This document shows positions 57,458 to 64,000 of a stretch of 64,000 nt of DNA, piece after piece (within the stretch, counting starts at the first letter, position 1; each line of letters begins with the position of its first letter). The notes under the pieces are model-generated. The model ran no database searches. It was given only the letters and a program-made list of their open reading frames with translations, and had not been told where the DNA came from. This DNA comes from Zhongshania antarctica. Lineage in GTDB: Bacteria > Pseudomonadota > Gammaproteobacteria > Pseudomonadales > Spongiibacteraceae. A program made the position numbers and the translations under genes. The stretch lies in the NCBI RefSeq assembly GCF_014202945.1, contig NZ_JACHHW010000007.1, positions 143,975 through 207,974 of the forward strand, in the 5' to 3' direction.

Positions 57458-58060
57458 ATGTCTACAGAACAAACAGCCGTTAATTTGACGATTACAGAGT
57501 CTGCCCAAGACTATCTGGCCGAATTGCTAGCAAAGCAAGACGACGTCATTGGTGTGCGGGTGTTTATTACGCAGCCCGGTACGCCTAAAGCCGAAACCTG
57601 CATCGCGTATTGTCGCGACGGCGATCTAAACGACGCCGATATCATTCGGGATTACCCGAAGTTTAAGGCCTATTTTGATGGCCGCAGCGTACCATTTTTG
57701 GACGAAGGTTTTATCGATTACTCTAGCGACCGCATGGGTGGCCAGTTAACCATTAAGGCACCAAACGCCCGGCTGCCAAGGGTTAGCGAAGACAGTCCGC
57801 TGGAAGATCAAATTAACTACGTGCTGTATAACGAAGTAAATCCCTCGTTAGCGGCGCACGGTGGTGAAGTGTCACTGCTGGAGATTACCGAAGATAAGTT
57901 GGCGGTACTTAAGTTTGGTGGCGGCTGCCAGGGTTGTGGCATGGTCGACGTGACGCTCAAAGAAGGTGTTGAAAAGACCCTGCTTGAGAAAGTCCCCGGT
58001 CTGTCTGGCGTGAAAGACAGTACGGACCACACTAATACCGATAATGCTTATTTTAAATAG
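57458..58060 (+). CDS. nfuA: Fe-S biogenesis protein NfuA
   Basis: A 200-residue iron-sulfur carrier. An N-terminal A-type-like domain (about 1-100, lacking the full cysteine set) precedes the Nfu domain with the cluster-binding C157 and C160 in [17 protein letters not shown] 57458 follows AGAGGT. It is divergent from metH with about 150 bases between them, as in Pseudomonas. It supplies clusters under stress (known for E. coli and Pseudomonas). Confidence 0.96.
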   Translation: MSTEQTAVNLTITESAQDYLAELLAKQDDVIGVRVFITQPGTPKAETCIAYCRDGDLNDADIIRDYPKFKAYFDGRSVPFLDEGFIDYSSDRMGGQLTIKAPNARLPRVSEDSPLEDQINYVLYNEVNPSLAAHGGEVSLLEITEDKLAVLKFGGGCQGCGMVDVTLKEGVEKTLLEKVPGLSGVKDSTDHTNTDNAYFK

Positions 58061-58146
58061 TCATAAGGCTTATCTGCCTCGGTAGACAATATATAGAGTA
58101 AACCCTGCTCCCCTAAACGGGGCAGGTATCTCAAGGACGCCCCTTC

Positions 58147-58563
58147 ATGCAGCTTCAACACTCTCGTACCGATATTCAGGTGCGCTTCTCGGATCTCGAC
58201 CTCCTTGGCCATGTTTCCAACAGTTATTACGCCCAGTATTTTGACTTAGCCCGAGTGACGTTTTTTCGACAAATAGCCAAGCTTATTAAGAACCCCGTTC
58301 CGTCGTATGTCGTTGCTAGCGTAAAGATGGATATGCTGCGGGAAATTCGTTTTGACGACCGCGTTGTTGTCGATACCTGGTGTTCCCGGGTCGGAACGAA
58401 AAGTATGACCATAGAACATGTTATTTATGCGAATGGCGAAAAAGCCACTACCTGCCAGACTGTGCTGGTTGGCTTTGATCGCGATACTCGCAGCTCAACC
58501 GCGCTGCCAACGGACTGGGAAGTCAGTGATCTTAGCGATGTTATACCGCCGAGTAAGGCCTAA
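58147..58563 (+). CDS. Acyl-CoA thioesterase (4-hydroxybenzoyl-CoA thioesterase hotdog family)
   Basis: A 138-residue single-hotdog protein. VRFSDLDLLGHVSNSYYAQYFDLARVTFF contains the conserved D-x-D-x-x-x-H-V-x-N pattern of the 4HBT/YbgC group, with the aspartate as catalytic residue. AAGGACGCC precedes the ATG. The substrate acyl group is unknown. It lies three bases before a YchJ-family gene. Confidence 0.9.
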   Translation: MQLQHSRTDIQVRFSDLDLLGHVSNSYYAQYFDLARVTFFRQIAKLIKNPVPSYVVASVKMDMLREIRFDDRVVVDTWCSRVGTKSMTIEHVIYANGEKATTCQTVLVGFDRDTRSSTALPTDWEVSDLSDVIPPSKA

Positions 58564-58566
58564 GCC

Positions 58567-59031
58567 TTGAACTGTTACTGCGGAGAAGACCTCGCGTTTC
58601 GAGATTGTTGCGGCCGTTATATTAGCGGTTCGCAATTGGCGCCGACCGCTGAAGCGCTAATGCGCTCGCGCTATAGCGCATTCAAGGTCGGCAATGCTGA
58701 TTACTTATTGGCGAGTTTGCACCCCAGTAAGCGCGCATCAGAAAGCCGCGAAAGCCTTGAGCAAAGCTTTGCCAATACTCAGTGGTGCAGTTTGCGAATT
58801 TTATCTCGCCGTAATGGCCAGTCTGGTCAAACTGCCGGTGAAGTGGAGTTCGTCGCTTTTTACCGCAGTGGCGAAGAAATTGGTCAATTACATGAGCGTT
58901 CGCGTTTTGTCTGTGAAAACAATCAGTGGCTATACTCTGATGGCGACATGCTGCCAGCGCTGAAGTTAGGTCGAAATGATGAATGCTGGTGCGGCAGCGG
59001 CCTGAAACTAAAGAAGTGCCATCCTGACTAA
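58567..59031 (+). CDS. YchJ-family protein with SEC-C motifs
   Basis: A 154-residue YchJ protein. Zinc-binding motifs occur at both ends: CYCGEDLAFRDCCG (residues 3-16) and the SEC-C motif CWCGSGLKLKKCHPD at the C-terminus, with an NTF2-like middle (ALMRSRYSAFKVGNADYLLASLHP). The start appears to be TTG 58567, three bases after the thioesterase stop. The function is unknown. Confidence 0.88.
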   Translation: MNCYCGEDLAFRDCCGRYISGSQLAPTAEALMRSRYSAFKVGNADYLLASLHPSKRASESRESLEQSFANTQWCSLRILSRRNGQSGQTAGEVEFVAFYRSGEEIGQLHERSRFVCENNQWLYSDGDMLPALKLGRNDECWCGSGLKLKKCHPD

Positions 59032-59066
59032 AGGACTGTGTTCCTTTCCGACAGAGTAGCGTATTG

Positions 59067-59810
59067 ATGACAGTAATAAGAGTTTTGTCTTATAACGTCC
59101 ACAAGGGCTTTTGCTCGGCAAATCGTCAGTTTCTCCTTAATCAAATCCGCGAAGGTATTCGCAGTGTTGATGCTGAGTTGGTTTTTCTGCAAGAGGTTGT
59201 TGGCGAAAATAGCCAACACGCAGAGCGCCATGTTGATTGGGTTGATGAAAGCCAGTTTGAGTATCTTGCCGATACGGTGTGGCCACACTTTGCTTACGGC
59301 AAGAATGCAGTTTATGACCACGGTCATCACGGCAATGCCATTCTTAGCAAATACCCAATCCTAAGTAGCGAAAATGTCGATATTTCCCTATATCGTCGCT
59401 CTCAGCGCGGTTTGTTATTGAGTGTAATTGAGCCGGGGATCTACGTTATTTGCGTGCACATGGGCCTGCTGGGTTGGGAGCGCCATCAGCAATTCAACTT
59501 ACTTACCAAGTTAATAAGTGAAAAAGTCCCGGCAGATGCACCGCTGATCATTGCCGGTGATTTTAATGATTGGAGTGGCGCTCTGCATTTACGTTTTAAA
59601 CACAGCCTTAAATTGCGCGAGGCATCGCTGCAGGCCAATGGCAAACTCGCCAAAACATTTCCGGCCAAGCGGCCAATGCTGCGTTTGGATCGTATTTACT
59701 TTAGGGGATTTCAGGCACTATCGGCTAAGCGCCTAAGCGGCGAGCCATGGCGGTCGCTGTCGGATCACTGCGGGCTATACGCCGAGCTCAAACTGCACTT
59801 GCCAATATAA
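59067..59810 (+). CDS. Endonuclease/exonuclease/phosphatase family protein
   Basis: A 247-residue EEP-fold hydrolase. Catalytic landmarks are SYNVHKG near 8-14, the glutamate in FLQEVVG, HMGLLGWERHQQ, the GDFNDW motif near 170 and the terminal SDHCGLYAEL histidine. It could be a nuclease or phosphatase; similar proteins lie beside cardiolipin synthase genes elsewhere, but none is seen here. ATG 59067 is preferred over TTG 59064. Confidence 0.88.
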   Translation: MTVIRVLSYNVHKGFCSANRQFLLNQIREGIRSVDAELVFLQEVVGENSQHAERHVDWVDESQFEYLADTVWPHFAYGKNAVYDHGHHGNAILSKYPILSSENVDISLYRRSQRGLLLSVIEPGIYVICVHMGLLGWERHQQFNLLTKLISEKVPADAPLIIAGDFNDWSGALHLRFKHSLKLREASLQANGKLAKTFPAKRPMLRLDRIYFRGFQALSAKRLSGEPWRSLSDHCGLYAELKLHLPI

Positions 59811-59830
59811 GAGTACAAACCCAAGTTAAA

Positions 59831-59853
59831 AAAAAGCCCCGACAAGTCGGGGC
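59831..59853 (-). terminator. Rho-independent terminator (minus strand)
   Basis: GCCCCGAC (59836-59843) and GTCGGGGC (59846-59853) form a stem, followed on the minus strand by a run of ten T (downstream of the stem). It is the second terminator behind the DAHP synthase gene. Confidence 0.75.
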
Positions 59854-59940
59854 ATAAAAGCCTTGAGCATCAAGGTGTAGAAGCACCTGTCTTACGCTTC
59901 GATGCTTATCTTGGATCACCTAGATGACGTAAAAATGAAA

Positions 59941-59960
59941 AAAGCGCCCGAAGGCGCTTT
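59941..59960. terminator. Bidirectional terminator next to the DAHP synthase gene
   Basis: The arms AAAGCGCC (59941-59948) and GGCGCTTT (59953-59960) with a CGAA loop have A-runs and T-runs on the two sides. It lies 27 bases after the DAHP synthase stop. Confidence 0.82.
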
Positions 59961-59987
59961 TTATACTGCTATGTGTGCTCGTTGCTA

Positions 59988-61067
59988 TTAACGTGCGCGT
60001 TTTGGCAGTACGTCTTTCAAACGCTCGCGCATAGTGCGCAATGCGGTTTCGGTTTCGTCCCAGCCAATACAACCATCGGTAACCGACACGCCGTAAGCAA
60101 GCTTGGACAAATCTTCAGGAATACTTTGATTGCCTGCGTTGATGTTGCTCTCAACCATCAAGCCAACAATCGAGGTGTTGCCCTCGATTACTTGGTTAGC
60201 CACATTTTCGATAACCAGCGGCTGTAATTGCGGTTGCTTGCTCGAGTTCGCATGGCTGCAATCGACCATAATGTTGAGCGGAATGCCGGCCTTGGTCAGT
60301 TCTGCTTCGCATAATTTAATATGCACAGAATCGTAATTGGGGCCTTGGCTGCCGCCACGAAGTACTATGTGGGTGTAGGCATTGCCGGTGGTGTGAATAA
60401 CCGCGACCTGGCCTTCGCCATTAATGCCCAGAAAACGGTGGGGTTTAACTGCTGAGCCAATCGCATTAACCGCAACGGTTAAGCCACCGTCGGTGCCGTT
60501 TTTAAAGCCAACCGCAGAAGACAGGCCACTTGCCATTTCGCGGTGGGTTTGTGATTCGGTAGTGCGTGCGCCAATCGCTGACCATGCAATACAGTCTTGC
60601 AGGTATTGAGGCGAAATTGGGTCTAGGGCCTCAGTCGACGTGGGTAGACCAAGTTCACTGATGTCGAGCAGTAATTTACGACCAATATGCAGACCTTCTT
60701 CAATTTTGAAGGTGTCATTCAAGTAAGGGTCGTTGATTAAACCTTTCCAGCCGACAGTTGTGCGGGGCTTTTCAAAGTACACCCGCATAATAATAACCAA
60801 GGTGTCGCTAACTTCATCGGCCAGCGCTTTTAAGCGCTTGGCATAGTCCATGGCGGCGTCGACATCGTGAATTGAGCAGGGGCCAACCACCACAAACATG
60901 CGGTGATCTTTGCCGTCGAGAATATCTCTGACGGTATCGCGGCCCTGATTAACAACCTCTTTGGCGAGATCGCTCATGGGTAACGCGGCTTTTAAACGTG
61001 CTGGAGTAATCAGCACTTCCTGTGCGGTGACGTTTACATTTTCAATTTTTTTTTCGATGCTAGACAT
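59988..61067 (-). CDS. 3-deoxy-7-phosphoheptulonate synthase (class I DAHP synthase)
   Basis: A 359-residue first enzyme of the shikimate pathway, joining PEP and erythrose-4-phosphate. Class I AroFGH signatures are VVGPCSIHDVDAAMDYAKRL near 58-77, VYFEKPRTTVGWKGLINDP near 95-113, GARTTESQTHREMASGLS and VDCSHANSSKQ near 261-271. GGAAGG precedes ATG 61067. Which aromatic amino acid inhibits it cannot be decided. An operator-like repeat overlaps its promoter. Confidence 0.96.
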   Translation of the reverse strand: MSSIEKKIENVNVTAQEVLITPARLKAALPMSDLAKEVVNQGRDTVRDILDGKDHRMFVVVGPCSIHDVDAAMDYAKRLKALADEVSDTLVIIMRVYFEKPRTTVGWKGLINDPYLNDTFKIEEGLHIGRKLLLDISELGLPTSTEALDPISPQYLQDCIAWSAIGARTTESQTHREMASGLSSAVGFKNGTDGGLTVAVNAIGSAVKPHRFLGINGEGQVAVIHTTGNAYTHIVLRGGSQGPNYDSVHIKLCEAELTKAGIPLNIMVDCSHANSSKQPQLQPLVIENVANQVIEGNTSIVGLMVESNINAGNQSIPEDLSKLAYGVSVTDGCIGWDETETALRTMRERLKDVLPKRAR

Positions 61068-61095
61068 AAGCCTTCCGGTTAGGCGGAGAGTATAA

Positions 61096-61118
61096 AATAC
61101 GCTAAGCCGCGTATTCTA
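61096..61118 (-). promoter_or_regulatory. Promoter -10 with overlapping operator-like repeat before the DAHP synthase gene
   Basis: On the minus strand a TAGAAT -10 box (61113-61118) overlaps a perfect 7-bp inverted repeat AATACGC/GCGTATT (61096-61102 and 61109-61115) with a 6-base centre. It is not a TyrR or TrpR consensus site. Confidence 0.45.
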
Positions 61119-61193
61119 ACCGAAAAGAGTGGTAATTGAATATCCACAGCGGACGTGCCTAGGTAAAATACTTCGAAATTCAAGGGAATATAA

Positions 61194-61484
61194 TTGCTGA
61201 TGCGAAAATATAGCCGTGTCTGTCTACTGCGCCTTTTAGCGGTGGTGCTATTTGCCAGTCCTTTTCAATTGCTGGCAGCGGAGGAGTCTGAACTCCCGGT
61301 AGTGAAATTGTCACCGCAAATACGCAGTAGCGCTGCGCAAGACGAGGGGTATTCCGAGTTGGGGTGTGAGCAGCTATCCGGTGTAAAAGCAGAGTCCGCG
61401 GCCCAGCAACGAGCTTTAGCGACCCGAAAACAACAGTGTCTGCAGCAATATCGGCAGTTTATTCCCAATACAGGTTTGCGTTAA
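61194..61484 (+). CDS. Small exported protein with two cysteines
   Basis: A 96-residue hypothetical protein. A basic N-terminus and hydrophobic core (VCLLRLLAVVLFASPFQLLA) form a signal peptide cleaved near AAE. The mature part of about 67 residues has exactly two cysteines (LGCEQL and KQQCLQQ) that could form a disulfide. AAGGGA is six bases before TTG 61194 and 12 before ATG 61200, so either may be used. The stop overlaps the rlmD start (TAATG). The function is unknown. Confidence 0.65.
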   Translation: MLMRKYSRVCLLRLLAVVLFASPFQLLAAEESELPVVKLSPQIRSSAAQDEGYSELGCEQLSGVKAESAAQQRALATRKQQCLQQYRQFIPNTGLR

Positions 61485-62815
61485 TGAGTAAGCAGCGTCA
61501 CCACATCAACACCTTTAAACCGGCTAAAAAGCCGAAGTCTGCCCTAGATACCGCCGTACTAAAGTTGCATATCGACAGTTTGGCCGATGACGGCCGCGGT
61601 GTAGCCCGTCACGATAATAAGGTGGTTTTTGTTGGCGGCGTCTTGCCCAATGAAACCGTAGACGCCCAATATGTTCGCCGTCACAAGCGCTATGACGAAG
61701 CTAAGTTACTTGCCGTATCTACGCCGGCCGAGCAGAGAGTAGACGCGATTTGCCCGGTTTATCAGCGCTGCGGCGGCTGCCAATTGCAGCATTTAAAGTA
61801 CCCCAGCCAAGTGAGCTTTAAGCAAGAGCGTCTGCAGCGGGTATTGGCGGCAGCGTCTGCGAATACCGAGACCGCTACCTTGCCTGCGGCGATCACCGGC
61901 TCAGAATTTGGCTATCGTCACCGCGCGCGTCTTAGCTACCACAATGGCGTTTTGGGGTTTAAAGCCCAAGCCAGCCACAACTTGATTGGCGTTGAGAGTT
62001 GCCCCTTATTGGCAGCGGAATTGAATGGGGTTTTAAGCCAGAGCGCCGCAGCCATCGCCGAGTTTTTGGGTGATAAAACCACCGCCGAGGTGGTGTTAAG
62101 CCTGAGTGACGATGGCCGCGTTGCCCTAAAAATAAAGAAAGAAGGCTTTGTTGACGCAAAGCGCAGCGCGGTTTTGGCAGAGAAACTAGTGGCCCCCGCG
62201 TTTTTACACAGCATTGAAGGCAGCAAAGGCGCAGCCTGGCGCGGCGAAAATGCACCCTTAAGCTACCCAGTGAGTGAGGCGTTGTCGCTGCCGTTTCAGC
62301 CCAGCGATTTCACTCAGGTAAATATCGCGGTGAATCAACAAATGATTCAGCAGTGCATGGCATGGTTAAAGCCGGAATCTGGCGAGCTTATCAGCGATTA
62401 TTTTTGCGGCTTAGGTAATTTTAGCCTGGCTTTGGCCAGTGCCAGTGCCCGCGTTATTGGCGTTGATGTTGGCAAGGCCATGTTGCGGCGCGCCAACCAA
62501 CAAGCGGAAACACTGGGTTTAGCGATTGAATACCGCAACGCCGATTTGTTTGATGCAGAAAATATTGTATTAGATGTCGCTAGCCACAAGGTGCTTCTCG
62601 ATCCACCCCGCGCTGGCGCCAAGGCGCTGTGCGAAGTGTTGGCGCAAAGCAAAACCGTGCAAACCATTGTTTACGTGTCTTGCGACCCAGCAACCTTGGC
62701 GCGAGATTTAGCGATATTGCAGGAGGGCGGTTTTGCAGTGGCAGATGCCGTAATGGCCGATATGTTCCCGCAAACCTATCACCTAGAAAGTTTGGTGCAT
62801 CTAACCCGCAATTAA
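61484..62815 (+). CDS. rlmD: 23S rRNA (uracil(1939)-C(5))-methyltransferase RlmD
   Basis: A 443-residue TRAM-SAM methyltransferase that makes m5U1939 in 23S rRNA. The N-terminal TRAM domain (about 22-80) is followed by the 4Fe-4S ligands C90, C96, C99 and C173, the SAM motif DYFCGLGNFSLALA, DPPRAGAK and the nucleophilic cysteine in VYVSCDPATLARDL. Together with trmA this window encodes two m5U methyltransferases. ATG 61484 is coupled to the upstream small gene. Confidence 0.96.
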   Translation: MSKQRHHINTFKPAKKPKSALDTAVLKLHIDSLADDGRGVARHDNKVVFVGGVLPNETVDAQYVRRHKRYDEAKLLAVSTPAEQRVDAICPVYQRCGGCQLQHLKYPSQVSFKQERLQRVLAAASANTETATLPAAITGSEFGYRHRARLSYHNGVLGFKAQASHNLIGVESCPLLAAELNGVLSQSAAAIAEFLGDKTTAEVVLSLSDDGRVALKIKKEGFVDAKRSAVLAEKLVAPAFLHSIEGSKGAAWRGENAPLSYPVSEALSLPFQPSDFTQVNIAVNQQMIQQCMAWLKPESGELISDYFCGLGNFSLALASASARVIGVDVGKAMLRRANQQAETLGLAIEYRNADLFDAENIVLDVASHKVLLDPPRAGAKALCEVLAQSKTVQTIVYVSCDPATLARDLAILQEGGFAVADAVMADMFPQTYHLESLVHLTRN

Positions 62816-63499
62816 TCAGCCCTGGGCAGGGGACTTATTCTCGGCGAGACTCCCCGATAATCTGGTCACCTGATTGCGCTAAAGCATCCGAATTGTCCGT
62901 AGCGGTCGCACTTCACGCATCCCCGTTGCGGCAAACTGTTATCCTGAATCTCTAACTCGCTGTTCTGGGAGACTGCCTGCGTTACCTTCTGGGCTTCAAA
63001 CCTTGCTATTTTGGCCCCTAGGCGCCATCACCCTGAGATTCCTACGCCGTTACGCTGAATTCCCTAAATGGTCATTCTGAACTCCCTACATCGTCATTCT
63101 GAACTTGATTCAGAATCCATATACCACCGCACTAATTCAATCTGAAAAAGCGGATGTCTAATCAAATCCGGCGTAACGCCATTGCCACACTGGCCGCAGT
63201 CGCTGCTTCCGCGGCATCGAGCGAAGTGAACAAGAGAGTACTTCCCATTAACACATTGGCGGATCACTTAACTCATTGAACTTTATAAAAAACGCGATAT
63301 GATCAAGGGAAAGGAATGCTTGGCAGAAATAAAGGGAACTCGTCTTCGTTTGACCGACACTCGTTAATAACGAGGTCGTCACATCATTGAATTTCCTAGA
63401 ATTTTTCAATTAACTTTAAAGCCCACTCATTGATAAGGGGGCCAAAGTGATATATGGCCTGAGTCGTTATAATAAACTGTTAAATTTTTAAGGAGTGCT
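62816..63499. other. Gene-poor region with palindromic repeats
   Basis: 684 bases with no convincing gene. It contains REP-like sequence around 62935-63180 (described separately), a small hairpin CTCGTT/AACGAG near 63362-63376 and a TATAAT box at 63468-63473 that may serve the gene starting at 63500. The region marks a change from dense core genes to AT-richer accessory DNA. Confidence 0.6.
63047..63179. repeat. Possible MITE-like or REP-type element
   Basis: Imperfect inverted arms of 15 bases (63047-63061 and 63165-63179; 3-4 mismatches) bracket two copies of CATTCTGAAC. The second copy is part of a perfect palindrome ATTCTGAA-CTTGA-TTCAGAAT (63096-63116). The short GTCATTCTGAACTTGATTCAGAATCC word resembles dispersed intergenic palindromes known in other bacterial genomes. 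Confidence 0.5.
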
Positions 63500-63847
63500 A
63501 TGCAGCATTGGTATGTTTACCACAGTCAGGAGACCATGTCTCACCCATACGCTTCATTAGGTGAGCATGCGGTTTACAGCAAACAAAATCAGCCTAAGTT
63601 ATGTTTCAACGACGTAATTTGGGTTGTGGAGGGTGATTCAAGCACTCCGAAAAATTTCACTCTGGTTGATTGCTTCCAATACAAGAACTCAGAATACCCT
63701 CCATTTAAAGCTGAGTATTCTGCATTTAAGCTAAAGGTTTCCGATACAACATCTTTATTAGAAAGTGCTATTTCGCTTAGTAAGGATATTCCGTGGTTTG
63801 AAGATCTACACCAAAGGTTCATTACGAAGCAGCGATTTTTTTTGTAA
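63500..63847 (+). pseudogene. Unknown protein gene, apparently frameshifted at a T8 run
   Basis: The frame from ATG 63500 (AAGGAG before it) gives 115 residues and stops just after a run of eight T (63836-63843). It is AT-rich with codon use unlike its neighbours. Removing one T lets the reading continue with protein-like sequence (NLENTENIIQGLKESSGIKI) to a stop at 63906-63908. This suggests a frameshift, phase variation, programmed slippage or a sequencing error. I do not recognise the family; the aromatic N-terminus (WYVYHSQETM) and IPWFEDLHQRFITKQRFF region look like a folded domain. Downstream sequence appears to belong to a mobile element, so the 3' end may also be lost. Confidence 0.6.
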
Positions 63848-63908
63848 TCTCGAAAATACAGAAAATATAATTCAGGGGCTAAAAGAATCATCTGGGATCA
63901 AAATTTAA

Positions 63909-64000
63909 TCGGGTAGCCGAGGGTCTCTAACCCTCAGCCCCCACAACACCCTGCATGCGGATCCGCACAGGGCGTTTCACTAAGAATGGTGAAGCTTGAT
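63909..64000 (-). mobile_element. Probable trailing end of a reverse-transcriptase-type mobile element (partial)
   Basis: Read on the minus strand, two hairpins follow each other: CCCTGTGCGG-AT-CCGCATGCAGGG, which has a two-base bulge (about 63941-63973), and GAGGGT-TAGAG-ACCCTC followed by GGCTACCCGATT (63909-63934). From memory, this layout resembles DNA that follows group II intron-type reverse transcriptase genes in many genomes. A canonical domain V with its AGC triad is not seen. The coding part would lie beyond 64000. Confidence 0.35.

Noticed and set aside
58103..58130. GC-rich hairpin between nfuA and the thioesterase gene
   Set aside because: The stem is interrupted by a bulge and no T-run follows; it was not called as a terminator.
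62629..62955. 108-codon plus-strand frame overlapping the rlmD end
   Set aside because: It lies in another frame of rlmD and runs into repeat-rich intergenic DNA; there is no ribosome site.

Overview
The window looks like a stretch of ordinary chromosome from a Gram-negative gammaproteobacterium. It is most consistent with the Pseudomonadales/Cellvibrionales side of the class, possibly a marine Spongiibacteraceae-like organism, but the genus is an inference. Clues are a long-form QueF, a PilZ closely resembling the Pseudomonas protein, a plsX-fabD-fabG-acpP-fabF cluster with no fabH, a tusDCBE cluster beside a YccA-family gene, and a cysI/DUF934/DUF2970/metH/nfuA neighbourhood. Base composition is balanced and coding density is high. 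There is no rRNA, no CRISPR array and no complete insertion sequence.

Layout. 1-5.4 kb: a YadG/YadH-type ABC exporter, queF, an orphan receiver protein divergent from two unknown coupled genes, a dimeric all-alpha dUTPase-like protein, and a protein with duplicated winged-helix-like repeats and a nuclease-like C-terminus. 5.4-11.2 kb (minus strand): trmA with a pterin dehydratase gene, a ybiB-like gene, the tusDCBE sulfur relay for tRNA 2-thiolation, a YccA-family membrane protein and an EAL-HDOD protein. 11.4-18 kb: tRNA-Ser(UGA), RNase E, rluC with a HAD phosphatase, a Maf-type pyrophosphatase, yceD and rpmF. 18-26.7 kb: the fatty-acid synthesis run plsX-fabD-fabG-acpP-fabF continuing into pabC-mltG-tmk-holB-pilZ-tatD. 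27.6-33.3 kb: gcvT, an intracellular GH84-type hexosaminidase, and fadBA. 33.4-42.1 kb: tRNA-Leu(UAG), tig-clpP-clpX-lon-hupB-ppiD, a protein quality-control block with a heat-shock-like promoter before lon. 42.1-48.5 kb: an Sfp-type phosphopantetheinyl transferase, a SerA-family dehydrogenase, a DUF1285 gene, ETF-ubiquinone oxidoreductase and etfBA, which would receive electrons from fatty-acid beta-oxidation. 48.7-62.8 kb: a YceI-like protein, a CPA2 antiporter, sulfite reductase with DUF934, a small membrane ORF, DUF2970, metH, nfuA, a thioesterase, a YchJ protein, an EEP hydrolase, DAHP synthase and rlmD.

The last 1.2 kb is different. It holds a gene-poor stretch with REP/MITE-like palindromes, then an AT-rich unknown gene that breaks at a run of eight T, and directly after it two hairpins that resemble the trailing end of a reverse-transcriptase-type mobile element lying beyond the window.

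No obviously new multi-gene system is visible. The best leads are the GH84 protein encoded next to gcvT, the winged-helix/nuclease-like protein, the coupled unknown genes beside the orphan receiver, several operator-like inverted repeats (fadBA, DAHP synthase, fadA/tRNA-Leu), a probable leaderless yceD transcript, and the interrupted gene at the right edge.
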